Below, in pieces: positions 1-5,966 of a stretch of DNA of 12,285 nt. The position numbers and the translations under genes are program-made. Position 1 is the first letter of the stretch. Every line of letters starts with the position of its first letter. The DNA is from DATAYF01 sp036272735 (GTDB taxonomy: Bacteria; Chloroflexota; Ktedonobacteria; Ktedonobacterales; Ktedonobacteraceae): NCBI GenBank assembly GCA_036272735.1, contig DATAYF010000031.1, positions 1-12,285 of the forward strand, read 5' to 3'. The notes under the pieces are model-generated. The model did no database searches and was not told the origin of the DNA. It worked only from the letters and a program-made list of their open reading frames with translations.

Positions 1-903
1 GTCAGTAGTCCAGGCTGTGAACCCATCGTTGATTGGGCCGATATGATCCTGGCTGCTGGACCGCTGTTTACGGATTATACGACCGTCGGCTGGACTGCCT
101 TGCCACCTCGTGAGCGGATGATCAAAGCTGATCCCCGGCATGTGCATTTTCCCCAGGCAGAGTATACGGACGTTCCCTTAGCCGATTTTCTCTCAGCGCT
201 GGCCAAACAGGTGCGCAAAAATGACAAAACACTGATCCAATATCAACGCGAACGGAAAACGCTTGCGGAGGCAGAGGCTCGTGAGGCTGATGCAAGTGCC
301 CCGCTGACACGCGTTGAGCTGTGCCGCCAGATCCAGAACGATCTCGATGAGAAGACAACGCTGCTGGTCGAAACGGGGGACGCCTGGTTCAATGGGATGT
401 TTCTGCATCTGCCCGATGGCGCTCGCTTTGAAATTGAGATGCAATGGGGATCGATTGGCTGGGCTGTTCCGGCCACCTTTGGCTATGCCATGGGACTGGA
501 ACCTGATCGACGGTTGGTCTCTATCATCGGCGATGGCTCCTTCCAACTGACTGCTCAGGAAGTGGCGAACATGATTCGGTATGGCCAGAACACTCTCATT
601 TTTCTCGTCAACAATCGTGGGTATGTCATCGAATCCGAAATTCATGATGGCCCCTACAACTACATTAAAAATTGGGATTACGCCGGTCTGATCTCGGCTT
701 TCAATGCAGAAGACGGACAGGGACTGGGCGTGACAGCAACCACGGGAAAAGAACTGGCCGATGCGATCAAAACAGCGCGCACTCATCGGGGGGGACCCGT
801 CCTCATCGAGTGCCAGATTGCGCATGATGATTGTAGTCCTCAACTCCTGAAGTGGGGAACGAAGGTGGCTCTTGCCAATGAGCGTCCTCCTCGACAGGCT
901 TGA
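1..903 (+). CDS. pdc: Pyruvate decarboxylase (alpha-keto acid decarboxylase), C-terminal part, 5' end outside window
   Basis: The reading frame is open from base 1, so the gene starts upstream; about 300 C-terminal residues are present. The fragment covers the end of the central domain and the whole thiamine-diphosphate (PYR/PP-type) C-terminal domain. The ThDP/Mg motif is visible as GDGSFQLTAQEV (from 529), closed by the NN pair at 610-615. The segment GYVIESEIHDGPYN (Glu codon 631-633) matches the active-site Glu region of Zymomonas PDC, and ETGDAWFN and EMQWGSIGW are also typical of that enzyme. Known family reaction: non-oxidative decarboxylation of pyruvate to acetaldehyde and CO2 in the cytosol, normally followed by an alcohol or aldehyde dehydrogenase. 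Indolepyruvate or other 2-keto acid decarboxylase activity is the main alternative, but the C-terminal motifs fit PDC better. The residues of the N-terminal domain that help catalysis cannot be seen. The dehydratase remnant begins 35 bp after the stop. Confidence 0.88.
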   Translation, partial: VSSPGCEPIVDWADMILAAGPLFTDYTTVGWTALPPRERMIKADPRHVHFPQAEYTDVPLADFLSALAKQVRKNDKTLIQYQRERKTLAEAEAREADASAPLTRVELCRQIQNDLDEKTTLLVETGDAWFNGMFLHLPDGARFEIEMQWGSIGWAVPATFGYAMGLEPDRRLVSIIGDGSFQLTAQEVANMIRYGQNTLIFLVNNRGYVIESEIHDGPYNYIKNWDYAGLISAFNAEDGQGLGVTATTGKELADAIKTARTHRGGPVLIECQIAHDDCSPQLLKWGTKVALANERPPRQA

Positions 904-920
904 TTTGCATTTCCTACCAC

Positions 921-931
921 AAGGAAAGGAG
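921..931 (+). promoter_or_regulatory. Ribosome binding site of the dehydratase remnant
   Basis: AAGGAAAGGAG lies 6 nt before the ATG at 938. It decides that start over an in-frame upstream ATG at 872, which would overlap the pdc end and has no such site. Confidence 0.65.
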
Positions 932-937
932 AAGTTC

Positions 938-1153
938 ATGTCTAAGAAGATCACTAATGCGAAACCGGGGCGCCTGCGCTCCCAGGGCTGGTTTAACAAT
1001 CCCAACAAGATCGACATGGTCGCATTCCACCTGGATCGCCTGTTGGCCAATGGCTTCAGCCTGGAGGAACTGCAATCGGGCAAGCCGGTGATCGGCATCG
1101 CCCAGACCGGCTCCGACATTACGCCTTGCCCACGAGTTGCGCAACGAGATTGA
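938..1153 (+). pseudogene. IlvD/Edd-family dehydratase (xylonate-type), truncated N-terminal remnant
   Basis: The ATG at 938 follows a good ribosome binding site (AAGGAAAGGAG, 921-931, spacing 6). The 71-residue product begins like pentonate/dihydroxy-acid dehydratases of the Caulobacter XylD subgroup: an LRS..WFNNP...DM segment, then an ELQSGKPVIGIAQTGSD block and TPC, where the Cys is an expected [Fe-S] cluster ligand. Family members run to about 570-600 residues. Here the homology stops right after that Cys and the frame ends at a TGA about eight codons later, so the enzyme must be inactive. Other frames just downstream (for example HELRNEIE before a stop) do not restore a recognisable continuation, which points to a deletion rather than a simple frameshift. 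In the intact ancestor it may have shared a sugar-acid or keto-acid locus with the upstream decarboxylase; that link is inference. Confidence 0.75.
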
Positions 1154-1245
1154 GTAATCGAAAGAAATGGCCTTGTGATCGGGCTTGAGGAGGCTTTGAA
1201 CAAGGGAAGCCTCAGCGTGCTTCCAACCTGCTCTGAACTGAGCTT

Positions 1246-1273
1246 TTGACATTTCTCGTTGAGATGGTACAAT
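1246..1273 (+). promoter_or_regulatory. Sigma70-type promoter giving a nearly leaderless mRNA
   Basis: TTGACA (1246-1251) and TACAAT (1268-1273) are separated by 16 bp: a perfect -35 and a 5/6 -10 box. Transcription should start near 1279-1281, only a few bases before the ATG at 1284, and no Shine-Dalgarno sequence fits in between. The message of the following phosphatase is therefore predicted to be leaderless or almost so. Confidence 0.7.
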
Positions 1274-1283
1274 AGCTCATGCT

Positions 1284-1838
1284 ATGAATACAAAGCTCTA
1301 CCTCATCAGGCATTGCCAGACCACCGGTCAGGACTCAGATGCGATTCTGACCGCAGACGGCGAAAAACAAGCCGAGAAGCTGGCTGATTTCCTGGGCGAT
1401 GCACGTATCGAACGCATCGTTTCCAGCCCATTTGTGCGAGCGGTCCAATCCATAAAGCCGCTGGCTCACCGCTTGCGTTTGGAGATCGAGACAGACCCTC
1501 GTCTGCAAGAACGTATCCTCAGCGGTAGTGATCTTCCCAACTGGCGTGAGAACCTGCGTCAGACGTTCGAGCATCTTGATCTGCGCTTTCCTGGTGGGGA
1601 ATCAAGCCGAGAAGCCATGCAGCGGGCCAGTGCCGCCGTGCAAGATATCCTGCACCAGAGGCCGACGGGTGCCACAGCCATCATCTCTCATGGCAATTTG
1701 TCGACTCTCCTTCTCAAGCATTTCGATGAGACCATTGGCTTCTCTACGTGGGAGAGCATGACCACCCCCGACGTGTTTTGTCTCCAGCTCTTTGAGACGG
1801 GTGCAAGCGTCACACGCATCTGGCAACCCGGCAGGTAG
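1284..1838 (+). CDS. Histidine phosphatase family protein (phosphoglycerate mutase-like)
   Basis: The 184-residue protein has the histidine phosphatase (branch 1) layout. LIRHCQTTGQ near the N-terminus carries the Arg9-His10 pair whose His is phosphorylated; then SSPFVRAVQS with Arg52, LQERILSG with the acidic Glu76, and IISHGNLS with the second catalytic His136. The usual RHG motif reads RHC here, a change at the third position that leaves the catalytic residues intact. The length is normal for small cytosolic phosphatases of this family, which act on sugar phosphates, nucleotides or cofactor intermediates; the substrate cannot be told from sequence. It has its own promoter and is preceded by a degraded gene and followed by mobile DNA, so it is probably monocistronic. 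The ATG at 1284 is chosen because homology begins at once (KLYLIRH). Confidence 0.88.
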   Translation: MNTKLYLIRHCQTTGQDSDAILTADGEKQAEKLADFLGDARIERIVSSPFVRAVQSIKPLAHRLRLEIETDPRLQERILSGSDLPNWRENLRQTFEHLDLRFPGGESSREAMQRASAAVQDILHQRPTGATAIISHGNLSTLLLKHFDETIGFSTWESMTTPDVFCLQLFETGASVTRIWQPGR

Positions 1839-1878
1839 ACGCTGGACAGTGCGTGGGAAGGAAGCAGAAGCAGTTTTA

Positions 1879-2019
1879 GCCTACAATGCCACCGTGGCAC
1901 CGACGATGGCTGCTACCTCTCGACATGCGGGGCCTCCGCCCAAAAAGAAGTCGCGTGCTGTGCCTAAAGGCATGGTAAACGTACAGCGTCGCAAGAAGAA
2001 GCGCACACCACCCCAATGA
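1879..2019 (+). pseudogene. 3' remnant of a second copy of the IS-associated basic-tail gene
   Basis: The last 46 codons plus stop encode AYNATVAPTMAA, then a tail with KKKSR, RRKKK and a final TPPQ. They match the C-terminus of the complete gene on the opposite strand at 2460-3107 at 32 of 46 residues. Homology begins abruptly near 1879; upstream sequence back to the phosphatase stop is unrelated, so the rest of this copy is gone. The frame stays open upstream into the phosphatase gene only by chance. The many substitutions indicate two diverged element copies rather than a fresh duplication. Confidence 0.72.
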
Positions 2020-2174
2020 GAGCAGAGGTCCATGAAAAGGCACGCTCCGGCTTGGTCCCATCGGCCAGTCTCCTGCATGATGACGCCAGGGTGTCTGAGC
2101 TAGAAGGATCATTCCTTTGACTTCGGAGCCTGCTTCCTCGATTATTGCCGTAGCAGCGAGCCTGCGGAAGAACC
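1879..2174 (+). mobile_element. Truncated inverted copy of the ISL3-like element (terminal fragment)
   Basis: This stretch is the reverse-complement counterpart of about 2304-2612: the gene 3' end, roughly 130 bp of conserved spacer, and one terminus at 2154-2175 differing from the left terminus of the full element at 1 of 22 positions. No transposase part remains, so it cannot move by itself. Confidence 0.65.
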
Positions 2175-2181
2175 ATATATT

Positions 2182-2285
2182 GGCACTGTGCAGCATATTG
2201 TGGCAAGGAAATCGAGGAAAAGTGAGCGAAAAAACAGGAAGACAGCATTTTCTCGACGCACTGCCAGGATATGCTACACAATGCC
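2182..2285. repeat. Imperfect palindromic unit outside the element ends, copy 1
   Basis: The arms 2182-2205 and 2262-2285 pair at 20 of 24 positions around an AT-rich centre. It fills the gap between the two inverted element ends. The 17-mer cactgccaggatatgct at 2259-2275 recurs exactly at 5054-5070. Confidence 0.55.
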
Positions 2286-2302
2286 GAATCGCTGCCAAAA
2301 GA

Positions 2303-2324
2303 TGGTTCTCCCGCAGGCTCGCTG
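2303..2324. repeat. Left terminal inverted repeat of the ISL3-like element
   Basis: Positions 2307-2324 are the exact reverse complement of 4973-4990; three of the four outer bases also match. The truncated copy at 2154-2175 shares 21 of 22 positions. Confidence 0.7.
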
Positions 2325-2459
2325 CTACGGTAATGATCGAGAAAGCAGGCTCCGGGCGTCAAAAGGAACGATCTGCAAGCACAGAGGCCTCAGCATCCTG
2401 GTGCAGGAGGCCGGTCCATGGGCCCAAGCGGGGGCGTGCCTTTTCATGGACTTCTTCTC

Positions 2460-3107
2460 TCATTGGGGTGGTGTGTGCTTCTTCTTGCGACGCGGTGCGT
2501 TCATCGTGCCTTTGGACACAGTACGCGACTTCTTTTTGGCCGGAAGTCCCCCATACCCAGGGGCAGCGGCCATCGTCGGTGCCACAGTGGCATTGTAGGC
2601 TTCGACCCAGGCGTGCATGCCTTCCGGCGATTCCATATCAAAGCCCGCCTGCTTTCCCATCAAGACAAAGGACTTGGCCATGCCAAAGTTGGCTGGCACT
2701 TGCAACGCCCGCTCCAGACGTCGAGCGGCCTGAGGCGTCAAGCGTGCCAGTATCTGACTGGCTTGGGGCAGCTGGTACTCACGCTGGAGAAAATGCCAAA
2801 ATGCCCGTAATTCCTGGATGATCTCCGCTCCATCCCCTCGTTCGGTAATGACTTTGCGCGGGAAGAGATCATAGATCACTTCCTCCAGGTCGTTTGCGGT
2901 CATCGTCGCAGGGGTCACGCCAGGATAGTTGATGGCATAATGGATCATCGCCCGTGCCCACCCCAGTTCGGTTTCCGTCTCTTTGATCGCTTGCCCTTCT
3001 GGCGAGGCGGCAAACTGATCCATCAAGGCTTGTTCATAGCGCAAGGCTGGCTCTTCCAGATACGTGCCTTGCTCATCAAAGACGGCTTCATTGATATCAA
3101 ATGACAT
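2460..3107 (-). CDS. Unrecognised IS passenger protein with basic C-terminal tail
   Basis: I do not recognise a named family. The 215-residue product is acidic and mostly helical-looking at the N-terminus (DINEAVFDEQG, EEPALRYEQAL), has a central block DLEEVIYDLFPRKV and a conserved-looking FGMAKSFVLMGKQAGFDM (141-158), then a low-complexity basic tail from about 189 with KKKSR and RRKKK, ending TPPQ. No signal peptide or membrane segment is seen, so it should be cytosolic; the tail could bind nucleic acid. The ATG at 3107 is preferred over one at 3113 because the Shine-Dalgarno AAGGAGG sits 9 nt from the former but only 3 nt from the latter. The start lies 2 nt past the transposase stop (3110-3112), so translation is probably coupled. 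Its 3' end is also kept in the truncated copy at 1879-2019, which indicates that it travels with the element. Confidence 0.7.
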   Translation of the reverse strand: MSFDINEAVFDEQGTYLEEPALRYEQALMDQFAASPEGQAIKETETELGWARAMIHYAINYPGVTPATMTANDLEEVIYDLFPRKVITERGDGAEIIQELRAFWHFLQREYQLPQASQILARLTPQAARRLERALQVPANFGMAKSFVLMGKQAGFDMESPEGMHAWVEAYNATVAPTMAAAPGYGGLPAKKKSRTVSKGTMNAPRRKKKHTPPQ

Positions 3108-3109
3108 CC

Positions 3110-3760
3110 TCATCGTCCTCCTTGCTTCCTTCTTTCATCATGTGGTTTCGACGTCCCACAATCGGCTTTCTCTGTTTGGGCACCTGCCCTCCGCGTGAGA
3201 GGGGTCACATCACTCTGCAGCGGGATAGTTGCGCGAGAAGGCTCCTTCTCTTCCACATGAAGCACACGTGCTCGCAGCAAAGGGAGCTTGGCGCGACCAT
3301 ACATGCTCCTTTTAATGAGCTTGAGCCGATTCACATGCCCCTCCAGAGGTCCGTTACTCCAAGGCAATGTTAATCCTGCGAACACCGCCGTTTTGTCGCG
3401 TTGGATCCCCTTGGCAAACGACTCCAGCTCGGGCAAGCGGCTCGCTTCTACTTCGCTAAGCCAGGTGTCCAACGGCTCTCCCCTATGCTCCCAGATCATT
3501 TGCATGAACGCTTGTGCCAAGCCGTAAGCGGTCTCTGCACGTGGACTGGCCTGCCTGATGAGCGCCAGTTCGCGCTTCTGCCTCTCGTCTAGCTTCTCTG
3601 GCTGACACACAAACAACCAGGTGGCTCGCTGTGCAGAAAAATTTTCCAACGGTGCTGGTGACGAGGGGATGCTCTTTCGCTCGGGCGGTTTCAATGGGAT
3701 CGACGTGGACGAGTGCGCTTGAGGGGTCCGCAGGGTAGAAAGACTAGTTGTCCATCGCTT
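3110..3760 (-). CDS. tnpA: ISL3-family transposase, C-terminal part (after frameshift)
   Basis: This frame continues the transposase after the +1 shift near 3759-3764; alone it could begin only at a TTG at 3694. It encodes the end of the DDE catalytic domain: FAKGIQRDKTAVFAGLTL, then WSNGPLEGHVNRLK with the third catalytic acidic residue (Glu codon 3341-3343), and LIKRSMYGRAKLPLLRARVL, all hallmarks of ISL3 transposases. A charged tail follows. Without the upstream frame it lacks the zinc-binding domain and the first two Asp residues, so it is inactive by itself. The stop overlaps the alternative ATG of the downstream passenger gene (ATGA). Confidence 0.85.
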   Translation of the reverse strand, partial: KRWTTSLSTLRTPQAHSSTSIPLKPPERKSIPSSPAPLENFSAQRATWLFVCQPEKLDERQKRELALIRQASPRAETAYGLAQAFMQMIWEHRGEPLDTWLSEVEASRLPELESFAKGIQRDKTAVFAGLTLPWSNGPLEGHVNRLKLIKRSMYGRAKLPLLRARVLHVEEKEPSRATIPLQSDVTPLTRRAGAQTEKADCGTSKPHDERRKQGGR

Positions 3761-4898
3761 TAGGTGAACCCTTGTAGCCCCGAGAGGTCAGTTCTCGATA
3801 GAGCTGTGAGCCATTCCGGTTTCCCTCTTGCCACCAGTCAAGCACGTAGCGCTCATACGGATCAATCAGGCTAGGTCGTCTGCGCCGCCGTCTGACCTCG
3901 GGAAAGGAGCCGTTACGCAACCATCGGTGAACCGTTCGCTCTCCTATCCCAACACGAGAGGCTATGTCCGCTGCTTTAACTCCCTGGTGATGCAGTTCAA
4001 CGACTTGCGTGTAGCGATCCAGTTTTTGCGTGCGCCGCCCCTCTTGTGCTACCTCGACACTGCGAGAGCGAGCAGGACGCCTCTCTTCTTCCGGCACGGG
4101 TTCAGTCTCTTCTCGCTCCTGTCCTGGTATGGCCTGGACTTGCAAAGCACGTCGTATTTCGGCCCGACAACGTGCTAACAGCGTCGAGATACTGTCTGCT
4201 AAATTCTTTCCGAGATGCCAAAGATCAGCGACTTGAAGGGCCTGATGAGCACCTTTCTTGATGGCGGCTGCGTATTCGGAGGAGCGGTCTCGGCTCACGA
4301 TCTCTATCGTGCGATGCTTCTGAAACCATGCTGAGACCGTTTCGACTTCCCGATCAGGTAATACATCGATGGGTCTTCTGCTTTCGAGGTCGCAGATCAA
4401 CGTTCCATAGCGCAGTCGGCGTTTCCATGACCAATCATCAATCCCAACCACGCGTGGAGAGGAGCAAGCAGGGAGCTCAGCTCCCTTGACCAGGCGCAAA
4501 ATGGTGTCAGGGCTGCTAGCGATACTCAGATGTCTTCCCAGGCGGGCTCCTGCCTCGCCTCCCGAAGCAAAGCCGAGCTCTCGTAGGGCCTCTTGCAATC
4601 GTAAGGTGAATTTGACCCGAGGTAATGTCAGGGAAGGAAAACGTTCAGCAAAGATCTTACGGACACACGTGCTCTCTTGGCAGAAGAAGCGACGTACACG
4701 CATGATCAGATGCACGCGGCGTCCACTGGCTGGAAGATCACGTAACGTACGCGTGTAACGGCTCTGCACCCGCTTGGAAACCGTTCCACAACAGGGGCAC
4801 AGAGCCGTCGGAGAAGCTGCGTGTATGGTGACCGTCACCTCATTGGTGATGCTGACCTGCTCAATGACAAGGTCAGAAAGATCTGGAAGAATGGTCAT
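3744..4898 (-). CDS. tnpA: ISL3-family transposase, N-terminal part, frameshifted
   Basis: The start at 4898 (MTILPDLSDLVIEQV) matches the usual ISL3 N-terminus; the frame is open further up to 4997, but that stretch is translated terminal repeat. Domains in the 384-residue product: a zinc ribbon (C34-x2-C37, C73-x4-C78), a first catalytic Asp in VVGIDDWSWK (D154), a second in VSRDRSSEYA (D204), followed by QVADLWHLGKNL. A helix-turn-helix insertion follows at about 294-328 (YTQVVELHHQGVKAADIASRVG), as in large ISL3 transposases. The frame ends at a TAG (3744-3746) shortly after GYKGSP; homology continues one base over, with both frames open between 3746 and 3788. The split separates D-D from the final E, so activity needs either ribosomal frameshifting or has been lost by a one-base insertion in the AAA run at 3759-3761. 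No strong ribosome binding site is seen. Confidence 0.9.
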   Translation of the reverse strand: MTILPDLSDLVIEQVSITNEVTVTIHAASPTALCPCCGTVSKRVQSRYTRTLRDLPASGRRVHLIMRVRRFFCQESTCVRKIFAERFPSLTLPRVKFTLRLQEALRELGFASGGEAGARLGRHLSIASSPDTILRLVKGAELPACSSPRVVGIDDWSWKRRLRYGTLICDLESRRPIDVLPDREVETVSAWFQKHRTIEIVSRDRSSEYAAAIKKGAHQALQVADLWHLGKNLADSISTLLARCRAEIRRALQVQAIPGQEREETEPVPEEERRPARSRSVEVAQEGRRTQKLDRYTQVVELHHQGVKAADIASRVGIGERTVHRWLRNGSFPEVRRRRRRPSLIDPYERYVLDWWQEGNRNGSQLYRELTSRGYKGSPKAMDN

Positions 4899-4972
4899 AG
4901 GCTCGAATGAAATCAGGAAACTGTCTTGCTCGAAGAAATTTGTTTTGTTCTTTAGTATATCACATTTCGCAT

Positions 4973-4994
4973 CAGCGAGCCTGCGGGAGATCCA
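4973..4994. repeat. Right terminal inverted repeat of the ISL3-like element
   Basis: cagcgagcctgcgggaga (4973-4990) is repeated exactly in reverse at 2307-2324, and lies about 75 bp before the transposase start, as expected of an IS end. Confidence 0.7.
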
Positions 4995-5078
4995 CAATAT
5001 GCTTCACAGCATCATGTTGTCTGATTGCTCTCGATCGGCCTGAGAGCGTGGAACACTGCCAGGATATGCTGCCTACAC
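4995..5078. repeat. Related unit outside the right element end, copy 2
   Basis: It starts right after the right terminus with a segment resembling 2187-2202 (cagcatcatgttg against cagcatattgtgg) and contains the same 17-mer (5054-5070) in the same orientation as copy 1. The spacing between the blocks differs and the middle is diverged. Confidence 0.45.
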
Positions 5079-5159
5079 CAGAGTAAAATCACACCTCTCA
5101 AGAGTTGCTCTCATTGCACGGAAGATGACGGAGAATCATTATTCTGGCGAAAATCCAAC

Positions 5160-5207
5160 AATTATCCTGGTGAGTATGTTTGAGATAGCTTGCCCACCAG
5201 GATAATT
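5160..5207. repeat. 13-bp perfect inverted repeat downstream of the recombinase
   Basis: aattatcctggtg (5160-5172) and its exact reverse complement (5195-5207) flank a 22-bp centre. A second, outer pair, atccaaca (5153-5160) and tgttgggat (5230-5238), pairs except for one extra base. The structure lies 39-95 bp past the recombinase stop. No T-run follows on either strand, so it is a poor terminator; a recombination or binding site is possible. Confidence 0.6.
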
Positions 5208-5245
5208 ATGGTAAAAGCGACCAGTTTAATGTTGGGATTTACACT

Positions 5246-5956
5246 TTACTTTCCCTCCTCTCTTCTCTTCCTTTTTGCTTGTTTCTTCAGATGAAGAGAG
5301 GAAAGCGGAGTAAAAGTATTATGGTCCTTGCGAGCTTCAATGCTTCCAAAGTCTTCCAAGTATATTTTTGTAATCTGAATACTAGAATGCCCTAATTCTC
5401 TTGAAACCTTCAATAAATCACCTTCATTTTCCATATACACTTTGGAATGGGTATGCCGAAACACATGAGGCGTCACCTTCACATGTTCCAAGCCAGCCTT
5501 TTTTTGAATGCGCTTTACAATCGCCTCAATACCAAACCTGCTCATGCCACCTCGCCGCCCAATAAAAAGCGCCCGTTCCTCTGGATCATGCGGCTTCCGA
5601 TACTTATGAATATACATCCAGAGCATTTTAGACATCTCTGGATGTAGCCCTATTTCACGCTCTCGTCGCCCCTTCCCAAAGACTTTTATATACCCTTCCT
5701 GAATATTATCAATCGTCAGCGTGGCTATTTCAGACAGGCGTACCCCCGTATCAAGCAATAGCAGCAAGATAATATAATCCCGAAAACCTTTAGGCATCGA
5801 GAAATCACACGTTGCAAGCATTTTCTCGACATACTCATCCGTGAAAGAAGGCGTAATTCGCTTTGAAGCTTTAGGCGATTTTAAGCGACTCACAGGATTA
5901 ACGTCTAGCAAATCCTCTTGATAGCACCAGTTAAAAAACGCTTTCCAAATACGCAT
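5246..5956 (-). CDS. Tyrosine recombinase/integrase, N-terminally truncated
   Basis: The 236-residue product carries the complete catalytic domain of phage-type/Xer-like integrases: Arg73 in DTGVRLSEIATL, Lys95 in FGKGRRERE, HVFR (H164, R167), LGHSS (H190) and the nucleophile Tyr199 in QITKIYLEDF. A basic Lys/Arg tail follows. Full-length relatives have about 70-100 more N-terminal residues forming the SAM-like core-binding domain; only its last helix remains (MRIWKAFFNWCYQ). In frame upstream of the ATG, VKAH still looks like family sequence, but a TGA at 5969-5971 ends the frame. The gene therefore looks cut at about 5968, and is probably defective for DNA binding although the catalytic residues survive. 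It is divergent from the regulator gene at 6199. Its A/T-rich codon use differs from the neighbouring genes, suggesting separate acquisition. Confidence 0.82.
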   Translation of the reverse strand: MRIWKAFFNWCYQEDLLDVNPVSRLKSPKASKRITPSFTDEYVEKMLATCDFSMPKGFRDYIILLLLLDTGVRLSEIATLTIDNIQEGYIKVFGKGRREREIGLHPEMSKMLWMYIHKYRKPHDPEERALFIGRRGGMSRFGIEAIVKRIQKKAGLEHVKVTPHVFRHTHSKVYMENEGDLLKVSRELGHSSIQITKIYLEDFGSIEARKDHNTFTPLSSLHLKKQAKRKRREEGK

Positions 5957-5966
5957 ATGCGCTTTT

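Larger units (their letters stand above)
2132..2346. repeat. Core of a large imperfect palindrome between two element ends
   Basis: Bases 2132-2167 and 2311-2346 are reverse complements at 33 of 36 positions. Further in, 2182-2205 and 2262-2285 pair at 20 of 24, with an 11-bp insertion in the right arm between the two blocks. Only about 2225-2245 is unpaired. Outside these blocks the similarity continues through the gene 3' ends (1879-2131 against 2347-2612). The arrangement is two element copies facing each other tail to tail. Confidence 0.75.
2304..4993 (-). mobile_element. ISL3-family-like insertion element with a passenger gene (about 2.7 kb)
   Basis: The termini at 2303-2324 and 4973-4994 are inverted repeats matching at 21 of 22 positions (18 consecutive), both reading inward from GG-TCTCCCGC. 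This fits the GG(N)TCTT-like ends usual in ISL3 elements. Inside, on the minus strand, lie a frameshifted ISL3 transposase (3110-4898) and an unrecognised 215-aa gene (2460-3107). The 8 bp next to the two ends (caaaagat and acaatatg) are not identical, so no target duplication is seen; the element is probably old or rearranged. Exact tips are inferred. Confidence 0.68.

Noticed and set aside
1190..1213. 7-bp inverted repeat after the dehydratase remnant
   Set aside because: Loop of 10 nt and no T-run; too weak to call a terminator.
193..1272. 359-codon open frame on the minus strand opposite pdc
   Set aside because: It is the antisense shadow of a well-conserved enzyme; the translation shows no family motif and runs across a gene border.
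2117..2821. 234-codon plus-strand frame across the palindrome
   Set aside because: It covers the element terminus and the reverse of the passenger gene; its translation is Arg/Ser/Cys/Trp-rich shadow sequence, and similar frames appear on both strands because the region is palindromic.
4899..4997. Longer start of the transposase at 4997
   Set aside because: The extra 33 residues are translated terminal repeat and promoter-like AT-rich DNA; family homology starts at MTILPDLS.
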